Below are positions 32,335 to 41,037 of a stretch of 64,000 nucleotides of DNA, piece by piece. The stretch lies in assembly GCA_900110595.1 (NCBI GenBank), contig FOEZ01000013.1, positions 62,001-126,000 on the forward strand, given 5' to 3'. How positions within the stretch are numbered: position 1 is the stretch's first letter; each line of letters begins with the position of its first letter. A program made the position numbers and the translations under genes. The DNA comes from Arthrobacter sp. OV608 (lineage in GTDB: Bacteria > Actinomycetota > Actinomycetes > Actinomycetales > Micrococcaceae). The notes under the pieces are model-generated. The model worked only from the letters and a program-made list of their open reading frames with translations, made no database searches and was not told where the DNA came from.

Positions 32335-33864
32335 ATGAACACACCCATTCTCCAAATGCGGGGAATCACTAAGACCTTTCCGGGCGTGAAAGCCCTCCAG
32401 GACGTCACCCTGGACGTCAACCGTGGCGAGGTGCACGCCATCTGCGGCGAGAACGGGGCGGGAAAGTCCACCCTCATGAAAGTGCTCTCCGGCGTTTACC
32501 CGCACAACTCCTTCGACGGTGAGGTCCTCTTCGAAAACGAGCCCTGCAACTTCTCCGGCATCAATGACAGCGAGAAACGCGGCATCGTCATAATCCACCA
32601 GGAACTCGCCCTGAGCCCCTACCTGTCGATCGCCGAGAACATCTACCTCGGGAACGAGCAGGCCAAAAACGGCTGGGTGGACTGGCGGAAAACAAACCTG
32701 GAAGCGGCGAAACTGCTGGCCCGGGTGGGCCTGGACGAAAACCCCGTGACTCCGGTCCAGCACATCAGCGTGGGCAAGCAGCAGCTGGTGGAAATCGCCA
32801 AGGCCCTCTCGAAGGAAGTCAAGCTCCTTATCCTGGACGAGCCTACTGCCGCGCTTAACGACGAGGACTCGGGACACCTGCTGGACCTGATCCTCCACCT
32901 GAAGGGGCAGGGAATCACCAGCATCATCATCAGCCACAAGCTCAACGAAATCCGCAAGGTAGCGGACGCCGTCACCATCATCCGCGACGGCAAAACCATC
33001 GAAACCCTGCGCCTGGATGAAGGCCAGATCACCCAGGAACGGATTATCCGCGGGATGGTGGGCCGGGACCTGGAAAGCCTCTACCCGGACAGGAACCCGC
33101 AGATCGGCGAGGAAGTCCTCCGGATCGAGGACTGGTCCGTCAGGCATCCCCAGGACCACTCCCGGATGGTGGTGCACAACGCGAGCCTGTCCGTCCGCAA
33201 GGGTGAAGTGGTCGGCCTCGCAGGCCTGATGGGCGCAGGCAGGACCGAGCTGGCCATGAGCGTGTTCGGGCGCACCTACGGAACCGCGATGTCCGGGAAG
33301 GTGTACAAGTACGGCAAGGAAATCAACACCTCCACCGTGTCCCACGCGATCTCGAACGGCATTGCCTACGCCACCGAAGACCGGAAGCACTACGGCCTGA
33401 ACCTCATTGAGGACATCAAGCGGAACATCTCCATGGCGGCCCTGCGGAAGCTGGTCAAGGGCGGCTGGGTGGACAAGAACCAGGAAACCATTGTCGCCAA
33501 CGGCTACCGGAAGAGCATGAACATCAAGGCGCCGTCCGTGGCCGCCATCACCGGAAAGCTGTCCGGCGGAAACCAGCAAAAAGTGGTGCTGAGCAAGTGG
33601 ATGTTCTCGGACCCGGACGTCCTGATCCTCGACGAACCCACCCGGGGCATCGACGTCGGGGCGAAATTCGAGATCTACACCATCATTGCCAAGCTGGCGG
33701 CCGAGGGTAAAGCGGTGATCGTCATTTCCTCCGAACTGCCCGAACTCCTCGGCATCTGCGACCGGATCTACACCCTCTCGGCCGGCCACATCACGGGCGA
33801 AGTTCCCATCGCCGAAGCATCCCAGGAAACCCTCATGCACTACATGACCAAAGAGAAGGAATAG
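32335..33864 (+). CDS. mmsA: Multiple-sugar ABC transporter ATP-binding protein
   Basis: A 509-residue double-ATPase of the monosaccharide (CUT2) class. The first half has Walker A '[12 protein letters not shown]' and signature '[15 protein letters not shown]'. The second half has '[10 protein letters not shown]' as a degenerate Walker A and '[15 protein letters not shown]' as signature, normal for this family. The ATG at 32335 starts '[20 protein letters not shown]'. It lies between the ChvE-type binding protein and the permease, separated from the former by a strong hairpin. Confidence 0.93.
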   Translation: MNTPILQMRGITKTFPGVKALQDVTLDVNRGEVHAICGENGAGKSTLMKVLSGVYPHNSFDGEVLFENEPCNFSGINDSEKRGIVIIHQELALSPYLSIAENIYLGNEQAKNGWVDWRKTNLEAAKLLARVGLDENPVTPVQHISVGKQQLVEIAKALSKEVKLLILDEPTAALNDEDSGHLLDLILHLKGQGITSIIISHKLNEIRKVADAVTIIRDGKTIETLRLDEGQITQERIIRGMVGRDLESLYPDRNPQIGEEVLRIEDWSVRHPQDHSRMVVHNASLSVRKGEVVGLAGLMGAGRTELAMSVFGRTYGTAMSGKVYKYGKEINTSTVSHAISNGIAYATEDRKHYGLNLIEDIKRNISMAALRKLVKGGWVDKNQETIVANGYRKSMNIKAPSVAAITGKLSGGNQQKVVLSKWMFSDPDVLILDEPTRGIDVGAKFEIYTIIAKLAAEGKAVIVISSELPELLGICDRIYTLSAGHITGEVPIAEASQETLMHYMTKEKE

Positions 33865-33867
33865 GAC

Positions 33868-35160
33868 ATGTCCGCCCTACGAGAATCACTCGGCTTCCTC
33901 ACAAGCCGCCTCCGGCAGGTTGGCATCTTCGTTGCCCTGATCCTGATCGTCCTGCTGTTCCAGGTTTTGACCAACGGCATCCTCCTGGAACCCCAGAACG
34001 TCACCAACCTGGTGGTCCAGAACAGCTACATCCTCATCCTCGCCATTGGCATGGTGATGGTGATCATCGCCGGCCATATCGATCTCTCGGTCGGTTCGAT
34101 CGCCGGATTCATCGGGGCCGTTGCCGGCGTAATGATCGTCCATTGGGGCTGGGCCTGGTGGATCGCCATCCCCGCATGCCTCCTGGTGGGAGCACTGGTG
34201 GGGGCCTGGCAAGGTTACTGGATCGCCTACGTGGGCATCCCTGCGTTCATCGTCACGCTGGCAGGCATGCTGATCTTCCGCGGCCTCACCCTGATCACCT
34301 TGAAGAACCAGCAGATCACCCCGTTCCCCGCCGAGCTTCGGGCCCTGGGCGGCGGCTTCCTTCCGGACATCTCCGGCGGCAATTCAGTGCTGGAGTGGCT
34401 GACCGTCATCCTTGGCGTGGGTGCCACGGTCGCCCTGCTCGTGCAGGCACTCAAAGAACGCCGGATCCGGAGGAAGTTCGATCTGGAGAACGAACCGATG
34501 GCCTGGTTTGCCACCAAGACCACCTTTATCGCCCTCCTCATGCTGATCATCACGTTCCTCCTGGCCAGCTATCGCGGCACGCCGATCGTCCTGATCGTGC
34601 TGGCCGTCCTGGTCATCGCCTACACGGCCCTGATGAACAACAGCGTCTTCGGCCGCCACACGTACGCCATCGGCGGGAACCTCCACGCCGCTGAGCTGTC
34701 CGGCGTCAAGACCAAAGCCGTCACCTTCCGGCTCTTCGTCAACATGGGCGTCCTGGCAGCCTTGGCAGGCCTGGTCTTCACGGCCCGGCTCAATTCGGCC
34801 CAGCCGGCCGGCGGCACCGGCTTCGAGCTGGACTCCATCGCCGCTGCGTTCATCGGCGGCGCTGCCGTCCAGGGCGGCATCGGCACGGTGGCCGGCGCGA
34901 TGATCGGTGGCCTCATCATGGGCGTGCTGAACAACGGCATGTCCATCCTGGGCCTCGGGACCGACTACCAGCAGCTCATCAAGGGCCTGGTCCTCCTGCT
35001 CGCCGTAGGCTTCGACATCTTCAACAAGAACCGCACCGGCGGCGGCACCAGCATCACCAGCCGCTTCAAGAAGAAGCCGGTTCCCCCGGCAGCCACTGAG
35101 GCAGCGGCGCCTAAGGAGCCAGCCGCTCCGGTTCCGGCAAAGGCATCCGAGACTGTCTGA
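33868..35160 (+). CDS. mmsB: Multiple-sugar ABC transporter permease
   Basis: A 430-residue permease of the CUT2 class with about ten hydrophobic segments and a Lys/Ala/Pro-rich C-terminal tail (about 400-430). 'GMVMVIIAGHIDLSVGSIAG' and 'YTALMNNSVFGRHTYAIGGN' are family landmarks. It follows mmsA by 3 nt and ends just before a strong intrinsic terminator. Confidence 0.93.
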   Translation: MSALRESLGFLTSRLRQVGIFVALILIVLLFQVLTNGILLEPQNVTNLVVQNSYILILAIGMVMVIIAGHIDLSVGSIAGFIGAVAGVMIVHWGWAWWIAIPACLLVGALVGAWQGYWIAYVGIPAFIVTLAGMLIFRGLTLITLKNQQITPFPAELRALGGGFLPDISGGNSVLEWLTVILGVGATVALLVQALKERRIRRKFDLENEPMAWFATKTTFIALLMLIITFLLASYRGTPIVLIVLAVLVIAYTALMNNSVFGRHTYAIGGNLHAAELSGVKTKAVTFRLFVNMGVLAALAGLVFTARLNSAQPAGGTGFELDSIAAAFIGGAAVQGGIGTVAGAMIGGLIMGVLNNGMSILGLGTDYQQLIKGLVLLLAVGFDIFNKNRTGGGTSITSRFKKKPVPPAATEAAAPKEPAAPVPAKASETV

Positions 35161-35170
35161 CCCAAGGGGA

Positions 35171-35208
35171 AAGCCCAGCTACCGGAAGGCCTGGTAGCTG
35201 GGCTTTTT
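35171..35208 (+). terminator. Rho-independent terminator of the ChvE/MmsAB operon
   Basis: AAGCCCAGCTACC (35171-35183) and GGTAGCTGGGCTT (35193-35205) form a perfect 13-bp stem followed by a T-run. It is one of few canonical U-tract terminators in the window. Confidence 0.9.
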
Positions 35209-35231
35209 CGCGCGGCGCAAAAAAGATTGGC

Positions 35232-35444
35232 CTAGAAAGTGGCTTCCCGGGTCACTCCGAACGGCACCTGATCGCTCAGGGAGACCCGGAAACGGTCGGG
35301 CTCCAGGCGGGTCACCAGGATGCCGTGGGTCCCGGTGCGGACTGCTATGGCTTGCAGATCCTTCACGGCCGAGTTCAGCCGTTCCTCGATCTGGCAGGCG
35401 CTCTCGACCCGGATCTCGATGTGGTCAGCGGTTGCGGTGGGCAT
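35232..35444 (-). CDS. Small orphan protein (70 aa) downstream of GH42
   Basis: A 70-residue protein starting 3 nt after the GH42 stop, with TTTAGGA before the ATG, so it is probably translated from the GH42 message. It has a strand (HIEIRVESA), a helix (IEERLNSAVKDLQAIAV) and two strands ending 'PDRFRVSLSDQVPFG'. It resembles the 65-residue protein at 7797 in size and layout. No known family was recognised and a link to galactan use is not implied by its sequence. Confidence 0.65.
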   Translation of the reverse strand: MPTATADHIEIRVESACQIEERLNSAVKDLQAIAVRTGTHGILVTRLEPDRFRVSLSDQVPFGVTREATF

Positions 35445-35447
35445 GTC

Positions 35448-37508
35448 CTAAACCTCTTCGCCGGCGGTGTGGATGACGCAGACGGTTCCTGCGGGGACCA
35501 CTGCGGTGCCGGTGACGGTTTCGCCGCTGAGGAGGTCGCGGCCGGTGGCCGGGTACTCGGCGTCGGTCTCCGCATGGTTGATCAGGAAGGTGAAGGTGTC
35601 CGCCCCGGCGCTGCGGGTCGCGACCTCGAGTCCGGCCGGCGGCCGGGGCACCGTTTCAATCCCTGAACTTTCGACGGCGTCACGCACCACGGCGGCGAGG
35701 TCGCCGCCGTCGAGCTTGGTGGAAACGTACCAGGCAGTCCCGCTGCCGAAGGTGTTGCGGGTGACGGCCGGCCGTGAAGCTGCCGGGCCGTCAACGTAGT
35801 GGCTCACGACCGTGGCGGTGCCGGTATGGATCTCCTCGGTCCACACGGTCCCGGCGGCACCGCTGCCCAGCGTGACGCTCTGGTTCTCTCGGAGCGGCAG
35901 GAATTCGTGGATTTCCAGGCCGAGCACCTCTCGGAGGGCTCCAGGTGACGCACCTGCCGGGACCGTATCGTTGGCGTCCACAATGCCGGAGAAGTAGGAA
36001 ACCAGCAGGTTGCCGCCGCCGTCGACGTAGTCGGTGAGGTTGGCCGCAGCCTTATCTCCCACGAGGTAGAGGGCCGGGGCCAGGACCAGGCCATATCCGG
36101 AGAGGTCGGCTTCGGGGTGGGCGAAGTCGACGCTGATGCCTGCCTGCCAGAGGGTGGTGTAATACGCCTCAATGCGTTCGCGGTGGTTGAGGTCGCTGCT
36201 GGGCCGCCATTCCAGGTCCTGGGCCCAGAAGGATTCCACGTCCCAAAGGATGGCCACCCGGGACTCCACAGTGGATCCCTTGGCGGCGGCGAGCTTCTTC
36301 AGGTCATCGCCCAGGTCCAGCACCTCGCGCCAGATCCGGGTACCGGTACCGGCGTGCGGAAGCATGGCGGAATGGAACTTCTCGGCACCGAACCTGGAGG
36401 CCCGGAACTGGAAGAACATCACCGCATCGGCGCCGCGGGCCAGGTGGGAGAGGCTGTTGCGCGCCAGCTCGCCGGGGCGTTTGGCGATGTTGCGGCCCTG
36501 CCAGTTCACGGCGCCGGTGGAGTGTTCCATCAGCATCCAGGGCCGGTTTCCCGCCAGCGAGCGGGTGAGGTCGGCGTCCATGGCCAGCAGGATGTGATTG
36601 TCCGTCCGCTGGGCCACCAGGTAGTGGTCATTGGCGACGATGTCCACTTCCTTGCTCCACTTCCAGTAGTCAGCAGCCAGGCAGTTGGTGGCCATGAAGT
36701 TGGTGGTGACGGGGATCTCCGGAGTGTACCGGCGGATGACGTCCCGCTCATTGATGAAGCAATCAAGCAAGGCGTCTGAGGTGAAGCGGTGGAAGTCCAG
36801 GCGCTGGGCCTGGTTGCTCACGCTGGCGGAGAGCCGGGGCGCGTCGATCTCGTCCCATTCGCCGTACTTCTGTCCCCAGAACAGCGTGCCCCAGGCACGG
36901 TTCAGTTCGTCCAGTGTGCCGTAGCGGGCCTGGAGCCATTCGCGGAAGGCAGCCACGGAGTACTCGTCGTAGGAGTCGCTGACCGGTGCCCCGTACTCGT
37001 TGTGGACGTGCCACAGGACCAGCGCCGGATGCGCGGCGTACCTGCGGGCCAGCTGCTCCGTGATGTTGGCGGCGGCGCGGCGGTACTCGGGCGAGCTGGG
37101 GCTGGCCATTCCGCGGGATCCGTTGCCGAGGGTGACCCCCTCTCGGGTGACGGGGCGGGCCTGCGGGTACTTCTTCCAGAACCATGCGGGCGGAGCTGCC
37201 GTGGGTGTGCCGAGGTCCACGCTGATCCTTGCACCATGGAGGAGATCCATCAGATGGTCCAGCCATTCGAAGTCATACTCGCCTTCGCGCGGTTCCAGCA
37301 GCACCCAGGAGAAGATGCCGATGCTGACCAGGTTGATCCCTGCCTCCTTCATCAGCGCGATGTCCTCCACCCAGACCTCGCGCGGCCACTGCTCCGGGTT
37401 ATAGTCCCCGCCGTAGCAAAGGCCGGCGGGGCGCCGGACCCAGGGCGCAGGTAGGCGCTCGGGTGCCGCCGCGGCATGCGGCGCCGTGCGGTGAAGGACG
37501 TCTGTCAT
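35448..37508 (-). CDS. Beta-galactosidase, GH42
   Basis: A 686-residue intracellular glycosidase. The ATG at 37508 has AAGGAG upstream. 'GLCYGGDYNPEQWPREVW' (29-46) is the classic GH42 opening, acid/base E171 lies in 'WHVHNEYGAPV', and nucleophile E328 in 'MLMEHSTGAVNW'. The middle is the A4 trimerisation domain and the C terminus a small beta domain. It releases galactose from imported beta-galacto-oligosaccharides. It is divergent from the oligosaccharide importer at 37701, with LacI-type sites between the two. Confidence 0.95.
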   Translation of the reverse strand: MTDVLHRTAPHAAAAPERLPAPWVRRPAGLCYGGDYNPEQWPREVWVEDIALMKEAGINLVSIGIFSWVLLEPREGEYDFEWLDHLMDLLHGARISVDLGTPTAAPPAWFWKKYPQARPVTREGVTLGNGSRGMASPSSPEYRRAAANITEQLARRYAAHPALVLWHVHNEYGAPVSDSYDEYSVAAFREWLQARYGTLDELNRAWGTLFWGQKYGEWDEIDAPRLSASVSNQAQRLDFHRFTSDALLDCFINERDVIRRYTPEIPVTTNFMATNCLAADYWKWSKEVDIVANDHYLVAQRTDNHILLAMDADLTRSLAGNRPWMLMEHSTGAVNWQGRNIAKRPGELARNSLSHLARGADAVMFFQFRASRFGAEKFHSAMLPHAGTGTRIWREVLDLGDDLKKLAAAKGSTVESRVAILWDVESFWAQDLEWRPSSDLNHRERIEAYYTTLWQAGISVDFAHPEADLSGYGLVLAPALYLVGDKAAANLTDYVDGGGNLLVSYFSGIVDANDTVPAGASPGALREVLGLEIHEFLPLRENQSVTLGSGAAGTVWTEEIHTGTATVVSHYVDGPAASRPAVTRNTFGSGTAWYVSTKLDGGDLAAVVRDAVESSGIETVPRPPAGLEVATRSAGADTFTFLINHAETDAEYPATGRDLLSGETVTGTAVVPAGTVCVIHTAGEEV

Positions 37509-37526
37509 GGGGATTCTCCTTAGGAC

Positions 37527-37540
37527 TGTGTGCGGTCCCA
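37527..37540 (-). promoter_or_regulatory. LacI-type operator of the GH42 gene
   Basis: On the minus strand the sequence is TGGGACCGCACACA, one base different from the site before the GH53 gene, and it directly follows a TAAAAC -10-like box as it does there. It ends 19 nt before the GH42 start. Confidence 0.65.
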
Positions 37541-37584
37541 GTTTTATCACAGCGTAAAGCCCGAAGACCAGAACAGTGCTCCTA

Positions 37585-37627
37585 TTGACATGGCTCACAC
37601 AGATGTGGATTACTGGAACCGCTCACA
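37585..37627 (+). promoter_or_regulatory. Promoter and LacI-type operator of the oligosaccharide importer
   Basis: TTGACA (37585-37590) is followed after 17 nt by a weak -10 (GATTAC, 37608-37613). TGGAACCGCTCACA (37614-37627) abuts it and matches the GH42 site at 12 of 14 positions. The layout is the same as at 29085. Confidence 0.55.
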
Positions 37628-37700
37628 GTCATGCGGCCTAGGTTCGGATGAGGGTGATAATTCAGCGAAACCCGTTCAGCTTTTCGACAAGGAGGACGAA

Positions 37701-39023
37701 ATGCGCAAGTCATTTCGTGCAGGCGCCGTGGCCATGCTCGCAGCGGCCGCAATGCTTACCGCAGGATGTTCCGGGAATTCCGGTTCGGACAACGGATCAG
37801 CAGCAAATGATCCCAACCAAAAGGTGGAACTGACCTACTGGGCCTGGGCCCCCAACCTGGACAAGGTGGTGGAGGTCTGGAATGAAAAGAATCCCAACAT
37901 CCACGTCACCGTGAACAAGCAGGACGGCGGCGACCCCGCAGTCACCAAGCTGCTCACCGCCGTCAAGGCCGGCAGCGGCGCCCCTGACCTGATCCAGGCC
38001 GAATACCAGAAGATTCCCACGCTGGTTGCGGCAGATGCCCTGGCCGACCTGTCCGGCACCGAAGCCAACGAAACCAAAAGCCACTTCCCCGAAGGCGTGT
38101 GGAACGATGTAACGCTGGGCGGCGACGCACTGTACTCGGTTCCGCAGGACACCGGCCCCATGGTCTTCTACTACCGTGCCGACGTCTTCGAAAAGCTCGG
38201 CCTCTCCGTCCCCACTACCTGGGATCAATACGCGCAGGCCGCCAAGGCCGTCCACGCCGCGGATCCCGAAGCTTACCTGGGCACGTTCTCCTCCAACGAT
38301 GCCGGCTGGTTTACGGGCATGACCCAGCAGGCCCGAGCCTCATGGTGGGGTATTGACGGGGACGCCTGGAGCGTCAGCATCGACAAGGAAGCCACCCAGA
38401 AGGTCGCCGGGTACTGGGGCGGGCTTGTGGAAGAGGGCATCATCGACAACAAGCCGATGTACACCCCCGAGTGGAACACGGCCCTGAACACCGGCAAGCA
38501 GGTCGGCTGGCTCAGCGCAGCGTGGGGTCCGGGCGTGCTCTCCGGCAACGCGGGTTCAACTGCCGGCCAGTGGAAGGTGGCCCCCATGCCGCAGTGGGAT
38601 GCCGCAAAGCCCTCCACCGGAAACTGGGGCGGTTCCTCCACCGCCGTGACGTCACAGTCCAAGAACCTTGACGCCGCAGCAAAGTTTGCCACCTGGCTGA
38701 ACACTGATCCGGAAGCCGTCAAGGCCCTGGTCACCGAGACCGGCATCTACCCGGCCGACACCGAGGGTGCCAAGTCCGCGCTGACCGAGGCGCCCGCGTT
38801 CTTCTCCAACCAGCCCGATTTCTACGATGTAGTGGGCGACGCCGCGCAGAGCGTGAGCTCCTTCACCTACGGGCCCAACGTCAATGTGGCCTACAACGCC
38901 TACAACGACCAGTTCGCCAAGGCTGCACAGTCCAAGCAGAAAAGCGCCTTCCTCGATGCCGTCAAGTCCATGCAGCAGGTCACCGTTGAGGACCTGTTGC
39001 AGACCGGCTTCACCGTCAAATAA
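37701..39023 (+). CDS. Oligosaccharide ABC transporter substrate-binding lipoprotein
   Basis: A 440-residue exported protein with AAGGAGG before the ATG. 'AVAMLAAAAMLTAGCSGNSG' is a lipoprotein signal with a TAGC lipobox. The mature part 'LTYWAWAPNLDKVVEVWNEK' and 'KAGSGAPDLIQAEYQKIPTL' is typical of family-1 sugar-binding proteins (CUT1 class). Placement opposite GH42 and beside two CUT1 permeases suggests galacto-oligosaccharides from galactan. No ATPase is encoded with it, so a shared MsiK-like ATPase elsewhere is expected. Confidence 0.9.
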   Translation: MRKSFRAGAVAMLAAAAMLTAGCSGNSGSDNGSAANDPNQKVELTYWAWAPNLDKVVEVWNEKNPNIHVTVNKQDGGDPAVTKLLTAVKAGSGAPDLIQAEYQKIPTLVAADALADLSGTEANETKSHFPEGVWNDVTLGGDALYSVPQDTGPMVFYYRADVFEKLGLSVPTTWDQYAQAAKAVHAADPEAYLGTFSSNDAGWFTGMTQQARASWWGIDGDAWSVSIDKEATQKVAGYWGGLVEEGIIDNKPMYTPEWNTALNTGKQVGWLSAAWGPGVLSGNAGSTAGQWKVAPMPQWDAAKPSTGNWGGSSTAVTSQSKNLDAAAKFATWLNTDPEAVKALVTETGIYPADTEGAKSALTEAPAFFSNQPDFYDVVGDAAQSVSSFTYGPNVNVAYNAYNDQFAKAAQSKQKSAFLDAVKSMQQVTVEDLLQTGFTVK

Positions 39024-39046
39024 GCCCTGCAAGTATGTAACAGACT

Positions 39047-39088
39047 CCGGTTCCGGGAGGGGCATCCCTTGGCCCCTCCCGGAACCGG
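39047..39088 (+). terminator. 17-bp hairpin after the importer binding-protein gene
   Basis: CCGGTTCCGGGAGGGGC (39047-39063) and its exact complement (39072-39088) form a perfect 17-bp stem with an 8-nt loop between binding protein and first permease. It parallels the hairpin at 32232. Confidence 0.75.
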
Positions 39089-39140
39089 CACCATCTTCAA
39101 GAATCCACACAAGCTCCAATCCACACAAGGAAGTGCACCC

Positions 39141-40112
39141 GTGGCAATGACTGTGACCAAGCCCGGTCCGGCGGCAGATACCGCCGCCGGGACCACCAGG
39201 CGGGCGAAGAATTTCAAATCCCGGGTGCTCATCCCCTACGCGATGCTCGCCCCCGGCATCATCCTTTTCCTGGTCTTTATGGCCGCACCGATCGTCTACA
39301 CGCTGGTGCTGAGCTTCCAGAAAAAGAAGGTCAGCGGCCTGGGGCTCGGCAAAGGCTCCCAAAGCCAGGTGTTCGCGGGCCTCGAGAACTACGTCAGCGC
39401 CCTGACTGACCCCGAGTTCCTGGGCAGCGTGCTCCGGGTGCTGCTCTACGGCCTGATACTGATTCCGCTGATGCTCGGCTTCGCACTGCTGTTCGCGCTC
39501 CTGCTGGACTCCCGGCGGACCAGGGCAGGCAGCTTCTCCCGCACCGCCATCTTCCTTCCCTACGCCGTCCCCGCCGTTATCAGCTCGCTGCTGTGGGGCT
39601 TCCTGTACTTGCCCGGGGTGAGCCCCTTCCACTTCCTGGCCCGGCAGTTCGGCGTCGCACTCCCCTCTCTGCTGGACCCGAACCTCGTGACATTCGCCAT
39701 CTGCAACATCGCCCTCTGGGGCGGCGTGGGCTTCAACATGATCGTGATGTATACGTCGTTGAAGGCCGTTCCCAGCGAGATCTACGAGGCAGCCAAGCTG
39801 GACGGCTGCTCTGAAATCCAGACGGCCCTGCGGATCAAGATCCCGATCATCGCCCCGTCGCTGGTGATGACGGCATTGTTCTCGATGATCGCCACGCTCC
39901 AGGTCTTTGCCGAGCCCACCACGCTGCGCCCCCTGGCCAACAGCCTGTCCACCAGCTGGTCCCCTCTCATGCTGGTCTACCGCGACGCGTTCACGCGGAA
40001 CGACGTGTTCTCCGCAGCCGCCACCAGCATCGTGATCGCCGCCGCCACCTTCATCATTTCCTTCCTGTTCCTGCGCGTTGTGCAGAAGCGGGCCTTCGGA
40101 CAGGAGAACTGA
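39141..40112 (+). CDS. Oligosaccharide ABC transporter permease (MalF-like)
   Basis: A 323-residue permease. The GTG at 39141 has AAGGAAG 7 nt upstream; an ATG two codons later is possible. About six hydrophobic segments are visible, with 'MLAPGIILFLVFMAAPIVYT' first and the EAA loop 'EIYEAAKLDGCSEIQTALRI' near residue 215. It forms the membrane channel with the next gene. Confidence 0.9.
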   Translation: MAMTVTKPGPAADTAAGTTRRAKNFKSRVLIPYAMLAPGIILFLVFMAAPIVYTLVLSFQKKKVSGLGLGKGSQSQVFAGLENYVSALTDPEFLGSVLRVLLYGLILIPLMLGFALLFALLLDSRRTRAGSFSRTAIFLPYAVPAVISSLLWGFLYLPGVSPFHFLARQFGVALPSLLDPNLVTFAICNIALWGGVGFNMIVMYTSLKAVPSEIYEAAKLDGCSEIQTALRIKIPIIAPSLVMTALFSMIATLQVFAEPTTLRPLANSLSTSWSPLMLVYRDAFTRNDVFSAAATSIVIAAATFIISFLFLRVVQKRAFGQEN

Positions 40113-40114
40113 CC

Positions 40115-41017
40115 GTGACCACCCTCGCCCCGCGCCGGACCGCCAACGGAAAGTCACAGCGCAGCTCCATGCGTGTTGATTCAGTCCAGGAGAAACCGAG
40201 CTACCTGTCCACGGGAATCCTGATCCTGGGCGCGCTCTACTGCCTGTTTCCCGTGATTTGGGTGGTGGCAGCCGCCAGCAAGGACGGCACTGAGCTGTTC
40301 TCCACCTTCACGCTGGCCCCCAGCACCCACCTGTGGGACAACATCGTGGCCCTGACCGAATACCGCGACGGCCTGTTCTGGCGCTGGATGGCCAACACTG
40401 CGCTCTATGCCGGTGTGGGTGCCGTCCTCTCCACCTGGGTCTCGGCGCTGTCCGGCTACGTCCTGGCAAAGTTCGAATTCCCGGGCAAGACAGGGATCTT
40501 CAAGGTCCTGCTGATGGGCGTGCTGGTCCCCGGCGTCATCCTGGCCATCCCCCAGTACCTGATGCTCGCCCAGGCCGGCCTGACCAACACCTACTGGTCG
40601 GTGCTCCTGCCGCAGATCATCAGCCCCTACGGCATCTACCTCGCCCGGATTTACGCTGCCGCTTCCGTGCCCGGGGATGTTATCGAGGCGGCCCGCACCG
40701 AGGGCGCCAAGGAGATGTACATCTTCAACCGGATTGCCGCACCCATGATGCTGCCCGGCCTGGTGACCATCTTCCTCTTCCAGTTCGTGGCCATCTGGAA
40801 CAACTTCATGCTGCCGTACATCATGCTGGGCGACGACCACCTGTTCCCCATCACGGTGGGCCTGAACGGGCTGCTGAACCAGGGCGCCTCCGCACCTGCC
40901 CTCTACACCCTGGTCCTGGCCGGCGCCCTGCTGTCGATTGTCCCGCTGGTCATTATGTTCCTCCTCCTGCAGCGCTACTGGCGGGTCGACCTCGCCGCCG
41001 GCGCTGTCAAGGCCTAG
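40115..41017 (+). CDS. Oligosaccharide ABC transporter permease (MalG-like)
   Basis: A 300-residue permease with a GTG start 2 nt after the preceding stop. It has six hydrophobic segments and an EAA loop 'DVIEAARTEGAKEMYIFNRI'. 'LNGLLNQGASAPALYTLVLA' near the C terminus is typical of MalG-like CUT1 permeases. It completes the importer; no ATPase follows. Confidence 0.9.
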   Translation: MTTLAPRRTANGKSQRSSMRVDSVQEKPSYLSTGILILGALYCLFPVIWVVAAASKDGTELFSTFTLAPSTHLWDNIVALTEYRDGLFWRWMANTALYAGVGAVLSTWVSALSGYVLAKFEFPGKTGIFKVLLMGVLVPGVILAIPQYLMLAQAGLTNTYWSVLLPQIISPYGIYLARIYAAASVPGDVIEAARTEGAKEMYIFNRIAAPMMLPGLVTIFLFQFVAIWNNFMLPYIMLGDDHLFPITVGLNGLLNQGASAPALYTLVLAGALLSIVPLVIMFLLLQRYWRVDLAAGAVKA

Positions 41018-41024
41018 TCCTCGA

Positions 41025-41030
41025 TAGGCT
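41025..41030 (+). promoter_or_regulatory. Leaderless -10 box of the LacI gene
   Basis: TAGGCT ends 7 nt before the ATG at 41038 and no ribosome site is present, which indicates a separate leaderless transcript for the regulator. Confidence 0.5.
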
Positions 41031-41037
41031 GTCAACC

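Noticed and set aside
32311..33840. 509-codon minus-strand frame under mmsA
   Set aside because: It is the mirror of a certain ATPase gene, with no family motif.
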